A stretch of 49,561 nt of DNA. Origin: Rugosibacter sp. (GTDB lineage: Bacteria > Pseudomonadota > Gammaproteobacteria > Burkholderiales > Rhodocyclaceae). The notes beneath the pieces are model-generated. The model ran no database searches, was not told the origin of the DNA, and saw only the letters and a program-made list of their open reading frames with translations. Positions within the stretch are counted from its first letter, which is position 1. Each line of letters begins with the position of its first letter. A program made the translations under genes and the position numbers. Positions 34,901 through 45,210 of the stretch are shown here, in pieces. The stretch lies in assembly GCA_004322535.1 (NCBI GenBank), contig SCUZ01000039.1, positions 1 through 49,561 on the forward strand, written 5' to 3'.

Positions 34901-36217
34901 TCATATATCGAGCAAAAGACGCGCAGGATCTTCCAGTGCTTCCTTGATGGTCACCAAGCCGAGCACGGCCTCACGGCCATCAATGATGCGGTGGTCGTAC
35001 GACATGGCAAAATAATTCATCGGGCGAACAACAACCTGACCATTTTCAACAACTGCACGATCTTTGGTCGCATGAACGCCCAGGATGGCGGATTGCGGTG
35101 GATTGATGATCGGCGTGGAAAGCATCGACCCGAAAATGCCGCCATTGGAAATCGTAAACGTGCCGCCAGTTAACTCTTCGAGCGAAAGCTTTCCATCCTT
35201 GGCTTTCTGGCCAAACTCAGCAATCTTCTTTTCAATTTGCGCCAGGCTCATTTGATCGGCATCACGCAAAATCGGCACGACCAAACCACGAGGGGAACCG
35301 ACGGCAATACCGATATCGAAATAGCCGTGATAGACAATGTCATTGCCATCGACTGAGGCATTGATCACGGGATATTTTTTCAGTGCGGCTACAACCGCCT
35401 TAACGAAAAATGACATGAAGCCCAATTTGACGCCATGTTCTTTTTCGAATTTCTCCTGATATTTTTTACGCAGTTCCATCACGGGTGCCATGTTGACTTC
35501 ATTAAAGGTCGTCAAAATAGCGTTAGTTGCTTGCGATTGAAGCAGCCGCTCAGCTACCCGCACGCGCAAACGCGACATCGGCACACGTTGCTCGGAGCGA
35601 TTCGCGGTAATCGCATCTGTATTCACTACGGAGGGTTGCGGCAAGGAAGACTGTGTGGTAGAAGTCGGCGCTGGTGAGACGCCGCGTAACAAGTTCCCTT
35701 GGGAGACGGCAGCAGCACTGATTGCTGCAGCTTTTGGCGCACCGGAGACGTCTTCTTTAAGGATACGGCCGCCACGCCCACTGCCCTGGACATCCGCCGC
35801 CGTCAGGCCTTTTTCATCCATGATCTTGCGTGCAGAAGGCATAGCGATTGGAGCTGCGGAAACTGGAGTCACTGAACCGACCAAGCCAGAAACCACGGCA
35901 GCGCCAGTTTGCACTGCGGGCACGAAAGCTCCAGCTGATACGCCCGCAGTTGCTGTAGTTGCTGAAGCGGCCAAAGTAGCCTCAGTATCAAGATGCGCAA
36001 TGACCTCGCCGGCAACTACCGTTGCTCCATTGGGTTTAATGATTTTGACGATCACACCCGCTGAAGGTGCTGGCAGCTCAAGCACGACTTTATCGGTTTC
36101 TATATCGATCAGATTTTGATCGCGGTCAACGGCATCGCCTTCTTTGACATGCCATGCAGAAAGTGTCGCCTCAGCGACTGATTCAGACAACTGGGGGACT
36201 TTGACTTCGATCAGCAT
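34901..36217 (-). CDS. odhB: 2-Oxoglutarate dehydrogenase E2, dihydrolipoamide succinyltransferase
   Basis: 438 residues: lipoyl domain with K43 ([10 protein letters not shown]), an Ala/Val/Thr-rich linker, the subunit-binding domain ([22 protein letters not shown]), and the catalytic domain ending with [13 protein letters not shown], with His409 and Asp413. Transfers succinyl groups to CoA. Follows odhA by 31 nt. Confidence 0.96.
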   Translation of the reverse strand: MLIEVKVPQLSESVAEATLSAWHVKEGDAVDRDQNLIDIETDKVVLELPAPSAGVIVKIIKPNGATVVAGEVIAHLDTEATLAASATTATAGVSAGAFVPAVQTGAAVVSGLVGSVTPVSAAPIAMPSARKIMDEKGLTAADVQGSGRGGRILKEDVSGAPKAAAISAAAVSQGNLLRGVSPAPTSTTQSSLPQPSVVNTDAITANRSEQRVPMSRLRVRVAERLLQSQATNAILTTFNEVNMAPVMELRKKYQEKFEKEHGVKLGFMSFFVKAVVAALKKYPVINASVDGNDIVYHGYFDIGIAVGSPRGLVVPILRDADQMSLAQIEKKIAEFGQKAKDGKLSLEELTGGTFTISNGGIFGSMLSTPIINPPQSAILGVHATKDRAVVENGQVVVRPMNYFAMSYDHRIIDGREAVLGLVTIKEALEDPARLLLDI

Positions 36218-36248
36218 ATATTCCTCACTCGTTCCAATGAATTACGAA

Positions 36249-39089
36249 TTACTGCGGTGCCTTGAGCACGCCGAATGCGCCCTCAATAACTGCTTTTTGT
36301 TGTGCGTTGTGCTTGGAGTAGTAGCCAGCCGCAGGTGACGCCGAGGCCGGACGGCTCACCAGAAACAAGGCCGCCTGATCTATGGCATTCACCAGATGCT
36401 GGCGCGAAGCCAGCCAGTACCAGCAGCCTTGGTTGCGCGGCTCTTCCTGGCACCACACCACCTCTTTGGCTTTTGGCCACTTCGCCAACTCGGCATCAAG
36501 CTCGGCTTCCGGAAATGGATAGGGCTGCTCCAGCCGAATAATCGCGGTGTTCGTAATCTTCTGTTCGCGACGATGCGCCACCAATTCATAATAAATCTTG
36601 CCAGAACACATGACAACACGCGTCACTTTTTTGGCGTCCAGCTCATCGGTTTCACCAATCACTGTCTGGAATTTTCCTTTGGAAAGCTCACTCAGTGATG
36701 ACACAGCATCCTTATGCCGCAGCAGCGATTTGGGTGTGATGATGATTAATGGTTTCCGCAGTTTGCGTAACATCTGTCGGCGAAGTAAATGGAAAATCTG
36801 TGCGGGCGTAGTAGGGATGCATACCTGCCAGTTATTTTCTGCTGACAAACTCATGAATCGCTCGATCCGCGCAGAAGAGTGTTCCGGACCTTGCCCTTCA
36901 TAGCCGTGAGGCAACATCAGGGTAAGCCCGGACAAGCGCCCCCATTTGGCTTCGCCAGAGGAGATGAACTGATCAATGACGACCTGCGCGCCATTGGCAA
37001 AGTCGCCAAATTGACCTTCCCAGACAACCAGCTCATTAGGCGCTGCGGTCGAATAACCGTAATCAAACGCCATGACACCTTCTTCTGATAACACCGAATC
37101 AATCACCACAAACGGCGCTTGTTTATTGCCCAGATTTTGCAATGGCATATAGTTACCATCGTCCCATTTTTCACGATTCTGGTCGTGCAAAACGGCATGC
37201 CGATGGAAAAAAGTACCGCGTCCGGTATCTTCACCAGACACGCGCACACCAAAACCCTGCACCAGTAGCGTAGCGTAAGCCAGGTTTTCAGCCATCCCCC
37301 AATCCAGCGGGAGCTTGCCTTCACTCATCGAGCGGCGATCATCAATAATTTTTTGCACGCGTGAATGGAGCGTGAAGTTATCGGGGATGGTCGAGATTTG
37401 TTTGGCCAGACTCTTCAAGTCAGCTATCGGCACAGCGGTATTACATTTATCGGTATAGGGCTGACCGATGAATGGCGTCCAGTCAATTAAAAACTTGTGT
37501 GCGTAATTTTCCAACACCGGGTTGTAAAGCAGCTCACCCCGGTCAAGGGCTGCGCGGTAATCCGCAATTACTTGCTCAGGCTCGCCGGCTGCGCAGATAC
37601 CTTGTGCTACCAGTTTGTCTGCATATAACTGGCGCGTCCCTGGGTGCTGGCTGATTTTTTTGTACATCAGCGGTTGCGTGACCATAGGCTCATCTTGCTC
37701 GTTGTGGCCAAGCTTGCGAAAGCACACCAGATCAATCACGACATCGCGCTTGAATTCTTGCCGGTATTCCATGGCCAGTTTGGTGACGAAGGCAACAGCC
37801 TCCGGGTCGTCTCCGTTGACATGAAAAATGGGCGCCTCGATCATTTTGAAAATATCGGTGCAGTACAGCGAGGAACGATAATCACGGATATCAGATGTGG
37901 TAAACCCAATCTGGTTATTGATCACAATATGCACGGTGCCACCCGTACCATAACCGCGCGTGGCAGAAAAATTCAATATTTCCTGATTCACGCCTTGACC
38001 TGCCACAGCGGCATCGCCGTGAAGCAGCACCGCTAACACTTGCGATCCCGTTCTATCGCCACGATGCCGCTGACGGGCATACACCGAACCTTCAACCACT
38101 GGATTCACAATTTCAAGATGGGAAGGATTAAAAGCGAGCGTGAGGTGAACCGGGCCACCCGGCGTAGCAAGATCTGATGAAAAACCCATGTGGTATTTAA
38201 CATCACCTGCTGAAAGATCAGACGCTTTCTTGCCCTCAAACTCATCAAACAGCATTTTTGGCGACTTGCCCAGGGTATTCACCAGTACATTCAAGCGACC
38301 ACGATGCGCCATGCCGATCACAATTTCTTGAATACCGTGGCTACCACCCACACGAATCAACTCATCCATTGCCAAAATGGTCGATTCACCACCTTCGAGC
38401 GAAAAGCGTTTTTGTCCCACATAGCGGGTATGTAAATAACGCTCAAGCGTCTCAGCTGCCGTTACCCGCTCAAGAAATCGCTTCTTTTCTTCTGTTGTAT
38501 GCGAAGGCGTTGCACGGATCGGTTCTAGCTTGGCCTGTATCCAGCGTTTTTGCTGGATATCCGCCATATACATGTATTCAGAGCCAATGGTGCCACAATA
38601 GGTCTCACGCAATGCCTCAAGAATCTCACGCAAGGTCGCGGTGTCTGGCAAAGCGGCGAATGAGCCTGTTTGAAAGCTTTGTCCTAAATCAGCCTCAGTA
38701 AAGCCGTAATGCGAAGGTTCCAACTCAGCAATGACTGGGCGTTCACTTCGTTTTAATGGATCAATTTGCGCCCATCGATTTCCCAGAAAACGATAGGCAT
38801 TGATCAGTTGCAACACCTTTACTTGCTTGTCATCCGTTGCAATTGTGCGCGCTGGTGAATGCAGCGTGCCTTCTTTAGCACGCTGGGCAAACGAAGCAAT
38901 GACCGGATAATGCGCCACATCCGGCCCGGTATAGTTGCCAGCACCCGGCAGAATGGACAGCTTGTCGAAGTAGTCTCGCCATGTAGGATCAACCGATGCG
39001 GGGTTAGCAAGGTAAGCGTCGTACAACTCTTCGATATAAGGCGTGTTAGCGCCAAATAAATAAGAATTAGACAGCATCTGCTTCATCAT
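36249..39089 (-). CDS. odhA: 2-Oxoglutarate dehydrogenase E1 component
   Basis: 946 residues, usual for E1o. GMAHRGRLNVL, HGDAAVAGQGV and IGFTTSD plus HVNGDDPEAV are ThDP-site signatures; the N-terminal SYLFGANTPYIEELYDAYLANP is the E2-binding segment. AAAGGTG precedes the first ATG; a second ATG follows immediately. Decarboxylates 2-oxoglutarate in the TCA cycle. Confidence 0.96.
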   Translation of the reverse strand: MMKQMLSNSYLFGANTPYIEELYDAYLANPASVDPTWRDYFDKLSILPGAGNYTGPDVAHYPVIASFAQRAKEGTLHSPARTIATDDKQVKVLQLINAYRFLGNRWAQIDPLKRSERPVIAELEPSHYGFTEADLGQSFQTGSFAALPDTATLREILEALRETYCGTIGSEYMYMADIQQKRWIQAKLEPIRATPSHTTEEKKRFLERVTAAETLERYLHTRYVGQKRFSLEGGESTILAMDELIRVGGSHGIQEIVIGMAHRGRLNVLVNTLGKSPKMLFDEFEGKKASDLSAGDVKYHMGFSSDLATPGGPVHLTLAFNPSHLEIVNPVVEGSVYARQRHRGDRTGSQVLAVLLHGDAAVAGQGVNQEILNFSATRGYGTGGTVHIVINNQIGFTTSDIRDYRSSLYCTDIFKMIEAPIFHVNGDDPEAVAFVTKLAMEYRQEFKRDVVIDLVCFRKLGHNEQDEPMVTQPLMYKKISQHPGTRQLYADKLVAQGICAAGEPEQVIADYRAALDRGELLYNPVLENYAHKFLIDWTPFIGQPYTDKCNTAVPIADLKSLAKQISTIPDNFTLHSRVQKIIDDRRSMSEGKLPLDWGMAENLAYATLLVQGFGVRVSGEDTGRGTFFHRHAVLHDQNREKWDDGNYMPLQNLGNKQAPFVVIDSVLSEEGVMAFDYGYSTAAPNELVVWEGQFGDFANGAQVVIDQFISSGEAKWGRLSGLTLMLPHGYEGQGPEHSSARIERFMSLSAENNWQVCIPTTPAQIFHLLRRQMLRKLRKPLIIITPKSLLRHKDAVSSLSELSKGKFQTVIGETDELDAKKVTRVVMCSGKIYYELVAHRREQKITNTAIIRLEQPYPFPEAELDAELAKWPKAKEVVWCQEEPRNQGCWYWLASRQHLVNAIDQAALFLVSRPASASPAAGYYSKHNAQQKAVIEGAFGVLKAPQ

Positions 39090-39164
39090 GGCATCACCTT
39101 TATCATTCGTTGGGCTATGTAAAAAATTGGGCTACTTTGAATTACTGTTTTTTAATCCAATGGT

Positions 39165-40457
39165 TCAACGCTTGCCGAGCTCAATAACATCACGGCGAGC
39201 AGCTCCGGTGTAAAGCTGACGTGGACGACCGATTTTGTACTCAGGATCAGTGATCATTTCTTCCCATTGAGTCATCCAGCCAACGGTCCGCGCCAAGGCA
39301 AAAATGCAGGTGAACATGGACGTTGGTATACCCAGCGCTTTTTGCACAATACCTGAGTAAAAATCAACATTCGGATAAAGTTTCTTTTCAATGAAATAGT
39401 CGTCTTCCAACGCAATTCTTTCAAGCTCTTTAGCCAGCTTGAACAAGCGGTCGTTCTCCAGGCCTAATTCGCTCAAAACATCAGCACATACTTTACTCAT
39501 CAGCTTGGCACGTGGGTCAAAGTTCTTATAGACGCGATGACCAAAGCCCATCAGCTTAAAGCCATCTGATTTATCTTTGGCACGTTTAATATATTCACCA
39601 ACACGGGAAACATCACCAATTTCTTCCAGCATTTGCAGGCAAGCTTCATTGGCACCCCCGTGTGCAGGGCCCCAAAGACAAGCGATTCCGGCAGAAATAC
39701 AGGCAAACGGATTCGCCCCCGACGAGCCAGCCAAGCGCACGGTTGAGGTAGAGGCATTTTGTTCGTGATCAGCATGCAGGGTAAAAATAACATCCAGTGC
39801 GCGCACTAACACCGGGTTAGGCTTGTATTCCTCGGCGGGTGTGCCGAACATCATTTGCATGAAATTAGATGTGTAGTCGAGATCATTGCGCGGGTGCATG
39901 AATGGCTGACCGATACTGTATTTGTAGGTCATGGCAACGATCGTTGGCATCTTGGCGACTAGCCGGTTAAACGAAATACTGCGATGTTCTGCATCAGAAA
40001 AATCATGTGCATCATGGTAAAAAGCCGACAAGGCACCGACTACACCAACCATGACGGCCATCGGATGCGCATCACGCCGAAAGCCTTGATAAAACTTGAC
40101 CAACTGTTCATGCACCATCGTGTGATTTTTGATGGTTCCTTCAAATTTTGTTTTTTGCTCTAAATTTGGCAATTCGCCATTTTTCAGCAGATAAGCTACC
40201 TCAAGAAAATTACACTCGCCGGCTAATTGCTCGATCGGATAACCCCGGTAAAGCAGCTCGCCTTTATCACCATCAATGTAAGTCACTTTCGATTGGCAAC
40301 TCGCGGTGGAAAGAAAGCCGGGATCATAAGTAAACAAGCCTGTTTTAGCTCCCAGAGTCCGAATGTCGATGACATCATTGCCATGCGTCCCAGACATCAC
40401 TGGAAATTCAACGTTCTTGCTATCGACAGAAAAATTTGCGGTGCGGTTTGTACTCAT
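39165..40457 (-). CDS. gltA: Citrate synthase (type II)
   Basis: 430 residues. [13 protein letters not shown] and [13 protein letters not shown] hold the catalytic His residues, and [10 protein letters not shown] the catalytic Asp. Length and N-terminal domain ([20 protein letters not shown]) fit the hexameric Gram-negative type. AGGGGAA precedes the ATG. Eleven nt after the sdhE stop, so co-transcribed. Confidence 0.96.
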   Translation of the reverse strand: MSTNRTANFSVDSKNVEFPVMSGTHGNDVIDIRTLGAKTGLFTYDPGFLSTASCQSKVTYIDGDKGELLYRGYPIEQLAGECNFLEVAYLLKNGELPNLEQKTKFEGTIKNHTMVHEQLVKFYQGFRRDAHPMAVMVGVVGALSAFYHDAHDFSDAEHRSISFNRLVAKMPTIVAMTYKYSIGQPFMHPRNDLDYTSNFMQMMFGTPAEEYKPNPVLVRALDVIFTLHADHEQNASTSTVRLAGSSGANPFACISAGIACLWGPAHGGANEACLQMLEEIGDVSRVGEYIKRAKDKSDGFKLMGFGHRVYKNFDPRAKLMSKVCADVLSELGLENDRLFKLAKELERIALEDDYFIEKKLYPNVDFYSGIVQKALGIPTSMFTCIFALARTVGWMTQWEEMITDPEYKIGRPRQLYTGAARRDVIELGKR

Positions 40458-40468
40458 ACTCGGTTCCC

Positions 40469-40774
40469 CTATGTGGTAGCGTTGAAATAAAAATTGTCAC
40501 TCATTCGTTCATGATCAAGCGGTACAAATTCGTTGCGTATGCGCTCAATCATCTGTATTAATTGCGGATCATCAATTTTTTGAGTTCCGCTTACCAACGC
40601 CCACAAGTCATAATCGTCCAGCGCTAACAGCTGCCCCAGTGCTGCTTCATCTTGCAGATCAATCGTGTCGCCATACCGCTGCCAAAATCTCTCGAACAGC
40701 AAATCCAGCTCCAACAAGGCTCGCCGGCATTGCCAGCGCAGCCTTCCCAAGCGAACATGACGATCTTCAGGCAT
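40469..40774 (-). CDS. sdhE: SdhE/CptB-family FAD assembly factor
   Basis: 101 residues with the family's [20 protein letters not shown] helix and a late DLWALVSG. It promotes flavinylation of SdhA. The RGxxE motif is RALLE here: the Gly codon is GCC (Ala), one base from GGC. Sits directly between sdhB and gltA. Confidence 0.9.
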   Translation of the reverse strand: MPEDRHVRLGRLRWQCRRALLELDLLFERFWQRYGDTIDLQDEAALGQLLALDDYDLWALVSGTQKIDDPQLIQMIERIRNEFVPLDHERMSDNFYFNATT

Positions 40775-40786
40775 GATGAATTTAAA

Positions 40787-41515
40787 TCAGACGGCTCGCT
40801 GAACCAGCATTTCTTTGATCTTGCCGATCGCTTTGGTTGGATTCAATCCTTTAGGGCAAACATCCACGCAGTTCATGATCGTATGACACCTGAACAGACG
40901 ATAAGGGTCTTCCAGATTATCCAGCCGCTCATTAGTCGCTTGGTCTCGCGTATCAGCAATGAAGCGATAAGCAGCAAGCAAACCCGCCGGGCCGACAAAT
41001 TTGTCCGGATTCCACCAAAACGAAGGGCATGCGGTTGTGCAACACGCGCACATAATGCATTCGTAAAGGCCGTTAAGCTCTTCTCTGTCTTCAGGTGACT
41101 GCAACCGTTCACGTTCAGGCAAGGGGTCATCATTGACAAGATACGGCTTGATCGAAAGATATTGCTTAAAAAATTGCGTCATATCGACGATTAAATCGCG
41201 TACTACAGGCAAGCCTGGCAACGGGCGCAACACAATGGGTTTACCTTCGGGGAAAGCCGCCAGATCAGTCAGGCAGGCCAGACCATTTTTGCCATTGATA
41301 TTCATGGCGTCCGACCCACAAACGCCTTCACGACAGGAACGGCGAAAGGACAATGAATCATCCTTGGCTTTTAGCTTGACCATTGCATCAAGCAATTTTT
41401 TGTCCATTGGATCGCACACGACGGAGATATCCTGCATGTAGGGCTTGGCGTCTTTATCCGGATCGTAACGATAGATTTTAAAATGGTAGGTCCGCATTGC
41501 GAGGGGCGTTGTCAT
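40787..41515 (-). CDS. sdhB: Succinate dehydrogenase iron-sulfur subunit
   Basis: 242 residues. [2Fe-2S] ligands in SCREGVCGSDAMN and GLACLT; [4Fe-4S] and [3Fe-4S] ligands in CIMCACCTTACP and CHTIMNCVDVCPKG. Passes electrons from SdhA to the membrane quinone site. The start is likely the first ATG or the one at residue 7 (MRTYHFKIYRYDP). Confidence 0.96.
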   Translation of the reverse strand: MTTPLAMRTYHFKIYRYDPDKDAKPYMQDISVVCDPMDKKLLDAMVKLKAKDDSLSFRRSCREGVCGSDAMNINGKNGLACLTDLAAFPEGKPIVLRPLPGLPVVRDLIVDMTQFFKQYLSIKPYLVNDDPLPERERLQSPEDREELNGLYECIMCACCTTACPSFWWNPDKFVGPAGLLAAYRFIADTRDQATNERLDNLEDPYRLFRCHTIMNCVDVCPKGLNPTKAIGKIKEMLVQRAV

Positions 41516-41528
41516 CCTTATATCCTTC

Positions 41529-43316
41529 TTAGTAGGTACGCTTTTTCAGTTCGATGGTAGCGACTGAAAGCGGTTTCATTTGTACCGGTTTGTAATCAAG
41601 ACGATTACCATCACGATGCCACAGGGTATGTTTCAACCAGTTTTGATCATCGCGGCCATCGGGTGTTTCAGGCGTATCGTGGGCATCGTCACGCACATGA
41701 GCCCCGCGCGACTCCTTGCGTGCTTCCGCTGAAATCATGGTGGCCTTGGCTACTTCAATCAGGTTATCCAGCTCGAGTGCTTCAATGCGTGCCGTGTTGA
41801 ACACCTTGGACTTATCCTGAATTTCTGTGCGTGCAACCGCTTGAGCTACTTCGAGAATTTTATCGACGCCCTCTTTGAGCAACTGGCTAAAGCGGAATAC
41901 CCCGGCATGTTTTTGCATCGTCCGCTGCATTAACACCCGCGTTTCATGCACATTAGAACCGCCTTTTTGCGTATTCAGCCGATCCAGACGCGCCAAGGAC
42001 TTTTCAATCGCATCAACAGGTAATGGCTTGTGCGCTTTAACATTTTCTCGAATCGAGGCAACCGCGGCTTCACCTGATGATTTACCGAACACCAGTAAAT
42101 CGAGCAATGAATTAGTCCCTAACCGGTTAGCGCCATGCACCGAGGCGCAGGCGCATTCGCCTGCCGCATAAAAGCCTGGCACGGGAGACGATAAATCATT
42201 GCCCTTTGTCACAACAACCTGACCAAAGCGGTTTGTCGGAATGCCGCCCATCTGGTAATGGCACGTGGGCACAACCGGAATATATTCTTTCAGGCAGTCT
42301 ACGCCGGCAAACTGAATACCAATTTCATGGATGCTGGGCAAGCGCTTCAGAATAACCTGGGGGTCCAGATGAGTCAGGTCAAGGTACACATAATCCTTGT
42401 ACGGACCCGCGCCACGACCTTCATTGATCTCGGTCAGCATTGAGCGGGAAACCACATCGCGCGATGCCAGATCTTTAGCATTCGGTGCGTAGCGCTCCAT
42501 AAACCGCTCACCATCAGCATTACGCAGTATGCCACCTTCGCCGCGCACCCCTTCGGTGATCAGCACACCCGCACCGGCCACTCCCGTCGGATGAAATTGC
42601 CAGAATTCCATATCCTCCAGCGGAATGCCCGCCCGCGCCGCCATACCCAGACCATCGCCGGTATTAATGAAAGCATTGGTGGATGAGTAGTAAACGCGAC
42701 CCGCGCCACCCGTGGCAAAAATAGTTGCTTTTGCATGAAAGGCCACCACTTCACTGGTTTCCATATCCATCGCAACAACACCCAACACTTCGCCATCCGC
42801 ATCGCGAATCAGATCCAACGCTTGCCACTCGACAAAAAACTGCGTATTTACTTTGATATTCCGCTGATACAGGGCATGTAGCATCGCGTGCCCCGTACGA
42901 TCCGCAGCCGCACATGATCGACGCACTGGTTTTTCACCAAAGTTGGACATGTGTCCACCAAACGGACGTTGATAAATTTTGCCATTATCGACCCGATCAA
43001 ATGGCATCCCGTAGTGCTCCAGCTCAACCACTGCCTGGTTGGCCTGCCGACACATGAACTCGATCGCATCCTGGTCCCCCAGCCAGTCAGAGCCTTTGAT
43101 GGTGTCATACATGTGCCAGTGCCAGTTATCCTCTTCAGAATTGCCAAGAGAAGCCGCCACCCCGCCTTGCGCAGCCACTGTGTGTGAGCGCGTGGGAAAC
43201 ACTTTGGTTAGCACGGCTGTCTTCAAGCCGGATTCGGAAAGTTGCAGCGCAGCACGCAGACCGGCACCACCTGCACCCACCACCACAGCATCAAATTTAC
43301 GCACGGTATAAGTCAC
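41529..43316 (-). CDS. sdhA: Succinate dehydrogenase flavoprotein subunit
   Basis: 595 residues if started at the GTG at 43316, which has GGAGG nine bases upstream and lies 2 nt after the sdhD stop; the ATG at 43349 would overlap sdhD. FAD site GAGGAG; covalent FAD at H45 (RSHTVAAQGG); substrate residues in HPTG and RGEGGILRN; C-terminal HTLWH. Oxidises succinate to fumarate. Confidence 0.96.
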   Translation of the reverse strand: MTYTVRKFDAVVVGAGGAGLRAALQLSESGLKTAVLTKVFPTRSHTVAAQGGVAASLGNSEEDNWHWHMYDTIKGSDWLGDQDAIEFMCRQANQAVVELEHYGMPFDRVDNGKIYQRPFGGHMSNFGEKPVRRSCAAADRTGHAMLHALYQRNIKVNTQFFVEWQALDLIRDADGEVLGVVAMDMETSEVVAFHAKATIFATGGAGRVYYSSTNAFINTGDGLGMAARAGIPLEDMEFWQFHPTGVAGAGVLITEGVRGEGGILRNADGERFMERYAPNAKDLASRDVVSRSMLTEINEGRGAGPYKDYVYLDLTHLDPQVILKRLPSIHEIGIQFAGVDCLKEYIPVVPTCHYQMGGIPTNRFGQVVVTKGNDLSSPVPGFYAAGECACASVHGANRLGTNSLLDLLVFGKSSGEAAVASIRENVKAHKPLPVDAIEKSLARLDRLNTQKGGSNVHETRVLMQRTMQKHAGVFRFSQLLKEGVDKILEVAQAVARTEIQDKSKVFNTARIEALELDNLIEVAKATMISAEARKESRGAHVRDDAHDTPETPDGRDDQNWLKHTLWHRDGNRLDYKPVQMKPLSVATIELKKRTY

Positions 43317-43318
43317 TC

Positions 43319-43663
43319 TTACAACCTCCAGATAATCTGAATTGCCCAACCGACATAACCAATCAGAACCAGCAATGTCAAAACATGCAACAGAATGCGA
43401 ACGCTTGTGGGCTTGATATAGTCCATCCAGATATCACGCACGCCAACCCACGCATGGTAGCCCAGGCTGATAATGAACAAAAAGGTGACAGATCGCACCG
43501 CACCATGTGCCATGAAACCTCGCCAAGCATCATGCGAACTAGTCGCACCCGCTAAAACCGCTGCAAAAATAACCAAGGTATAAATTGCCATCAGCACAGC
43601 GGTAATACGCTGCGCCAGCCAGTCTTTTATCCCGTAATGGGCCCCTACGACCAGACGACTCAT
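43319..43663 (-). CDS. sdhD: Succinate dehydrogenase membrane anchor subunit SdhD
   Basis: 114 residues from the ATG at 43663 (GGAG upstream; TGA of sdhC one base before). Three transmembrane helices; the second (SVTFLFIISLGYHAWVGVRDIW) carries the heme-ligand His and a conserved Asp. Anchors the complex and helps form the quinone site. Confidence 0.92.
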   Translation of the reverse strand: MSRLVVGAHYGIKDWLAQRITAVLMAIYTLVIFAAVLAGATSSHDAWRGFMAHGAVRSVTFLFIISLGYHAWVGVRDIWMDYIKPTSVRILLHVLTLLVLIGYVGWAIQIIWRL

Positions 43664-43664
43664 C

Positions 43665-44069
43665 TCAATAAACTCCAAAAAGTTTGAGGCCAAATGCCAG
43701 CGTCAATGACAGGCTGACCACCATGACAGCCATCGCGGAAGACCGCGCTTGCTGCTTCTCTACCCCAACATGAACATCAATCAGCAAAATGCGCAAACCC
43801 ATGCAGAAGTGATGCAAGAAGGCCCAGATCAAGCCCAACAGAACAAGCTTGACCAAAACGCTCCTCGTGATGCTTTCAAACAGCACAAGATGTTCTGGTG
43901 TTGAACTCAGGGATAAATCAAGCAGCCATATGAGCAATGGCAGCATTAAGAATAACCCGGCACCACTCACGCGATGAAGAATCGATGCATAGCCAGCCAG
44001 TGGCAGACGTATGACGGTCAGATCCAAAAACCTTGGACGTTGTTTTTTCTGTTCATTTAACGCTGACAT
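43665..44069 (-). CDS. sdhC: Succinate dehydrogenase cytochrome b556 subunit SdhC
   Basis: 134 residues, three helices. HRVSGAGLFL in helix I and HHFCMGLRILLIDVHVG in the loop/helix II are family signatures with the heme-ligand His. First of sdhCDAB; AAAGGGG precedes the start. Confidence 0.94.
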   Translation of the reverse strand: MSALNEQKKQRPRFLDLTVIRLPLAGYASILHRVSGAGLFLMLPLLIWLLDLSLSSTPEHLVLFESITRSVLVKLVLLGLIWAFLHHFCMGLRILLIDVHVGVEKQQARSSAMAVMVVSLSLTLAFGLKLFGVY

Positions 44070-44107
44070 TTGATGCTATCCCCTTTCTAAATACGAACAC
44101 TGTTGCC

Positions 44108-44121
44108 GGTAACAAGTTACC
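44108..44121. promoter_or_regulatory. Palindrome between gntR and sdhC
   Basis: GGTAACAAGTTACC, perfect 6-bp arms with a 2-nt centre, extended to a longer stem by flanking GCC and GGC. It is 39 nt upstream of the sdhC ATG and could be an operator or an mRNA hairpin. Confidence 0.4.
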
Positions 44122-44134
44122 TGGCTACGTTAAC

Positions 44135-44875
44135 CTACCCAAGCTCATTGAAATAACAATGCTCTTGCGTGGAATACAACCCGCGCCGCCATTCCACTGG
44201 TTTGTCGGCATAGGAAAAACTCAGCCGCTCAACTGATAACAGCGGACTACCTTCTGCCACATGAATCAACTCGGCACTCGACCGGTCGGCAGCCACGGCA
44301 CGCAGACGCTCCTCAGCACGCACCATGCGCACACCAAAGCGATCCTCAAAAAAACTATACAGCGAGCCCTGGTAATCACGCAGCATGTCCAGAGTTATGG
44401 CACCGAAGATTGCACCTGGCAAATAAATTTCATCCACCACAATCGGCTTTTCTGCAAACTGCAGCACGCGACGCAATACAGTGATGGGGTCACCTATCTT
44501 GATCGCCAACATGCGCGAGGCCTCCGGGCCTGCTTTCGCACGCCAGCATTCCAGCGGAATGCTCTTGGCCTGCTGTATCTCACCATTGATTGGCATCAAG
44601 CGCAAAAAGCGAAAAAATGCGCGCGGGTCATCGTGGCTAGCGACAAACGTACCCTTGCCCTGACGGCGCACCAGCAAATGTTCTGCGGCCAATTCATCAA
44701 CGGCTTTACGCACGGTGCCCTGGCTTACCGAGAAACGCGTTGCAAGCTCATTTTCGCTGGGAATCACTTCACCCGGGTGCCACTCACCTGATTGGAGCTG
44801 CTGCACCAGCAGCGCTTTTATCTGGCGATAAAGCGGGCTAAAAGTCGGCGATGGCAGGACGGCGCTTTTATTCAT
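44135..44875 (-). CDS. GntR-family regulator with UTRA domain
   Basis: 246 residues. Winged helix at about 14-75 (WHPGEVIPSENELATRFSVSQGTVRKAVDEL, RRQGKGTFVA), then a UTRA ligand domain from about 90 on. Located at the head of the sdh-glt-odh block and divergent from mdh, so it probably controls the TCA genes in response to a metabolite. Ligand unknown. The ribosome site is weak. Confidence 0.93.
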   Translation of the reverse strand: MNKSAVLPSPTFSPLYRQIKALLVQQLQSGEWHPGEVIPSENELATRFSVSQGTVRKAVDELAAEHLLVRRQGKGTFVASHDDPRAFFRFLRLMPINGEIQQAKSIPLECWRAKAGPEASRMLAIKIGDPITVLRRVLQFAEKPIVVDEIYLPGAIFGAITLDMLRDYQGSLYSFFEDRFGVRMVRAEERLRAVAADRSSAELIHVAEGSPLLSVERLSFSYADKPVEWRRGLYSTQEHCYFNELG

Positions 44876-44917
44876 GAAATGGATTTGAACATATTTTCCA
44901 AGCGACGTCCAGACTTA

Positions 44918-44965
44918 ATCTTATATCATACATAAGATATATGATAAATATTGACAAGGTATCAT
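44918..44965. promoter_or_regulatory. Candidate GntR operators between gntR and mdh
   Basis: ATCTTAT-N7-ATAAGAT (44918-44938), interleaved with TATCAT (44924-44929) and ATGATA (44941-44946), and TATCAT again at 44960-44965 inside the mdh promoter. The nested arms resemble GntR-type binding sites. The rest of the 335-nt gap 44876-45210 has T-rich sequence and no gene. Confidence 0.55.
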
Positions 44966-44979
44966 ATCCAAATTACTAT
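44951..44979 (+). promoter_or_regulatory. Sigma-70 promoter of mdh
   Basis: TTGACA (44951-44956), 17-nt spacer, TACTAT (44974-44979). A TATCAT half-site lies within the spacer, so the adjacent GntR regulator could block it. The leader to the mdh ATG is about 225 nt. Confidence 0.6.
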
Positions 44980-45210
44980 TTCACGCTTGAAAAGCGTTGG
45001 GAGTGCACATTGGGATAAAGCACTTTTTGCGCTTTTTTGCGCATCCTTGTAAATGCCACCGCTAAGCAAATGGTACATGGTCGCCATCACCCTGACTTAG
45101 AGACCAATACTTAAATTCAACTGATATTCATTTTATTCAACGCTGTCCCTTCCTTGTTTTTTTCTTCCATTTTTTCATTTTTCTTTCTATTACCTCTTGG
45201 AGTTCTCATC

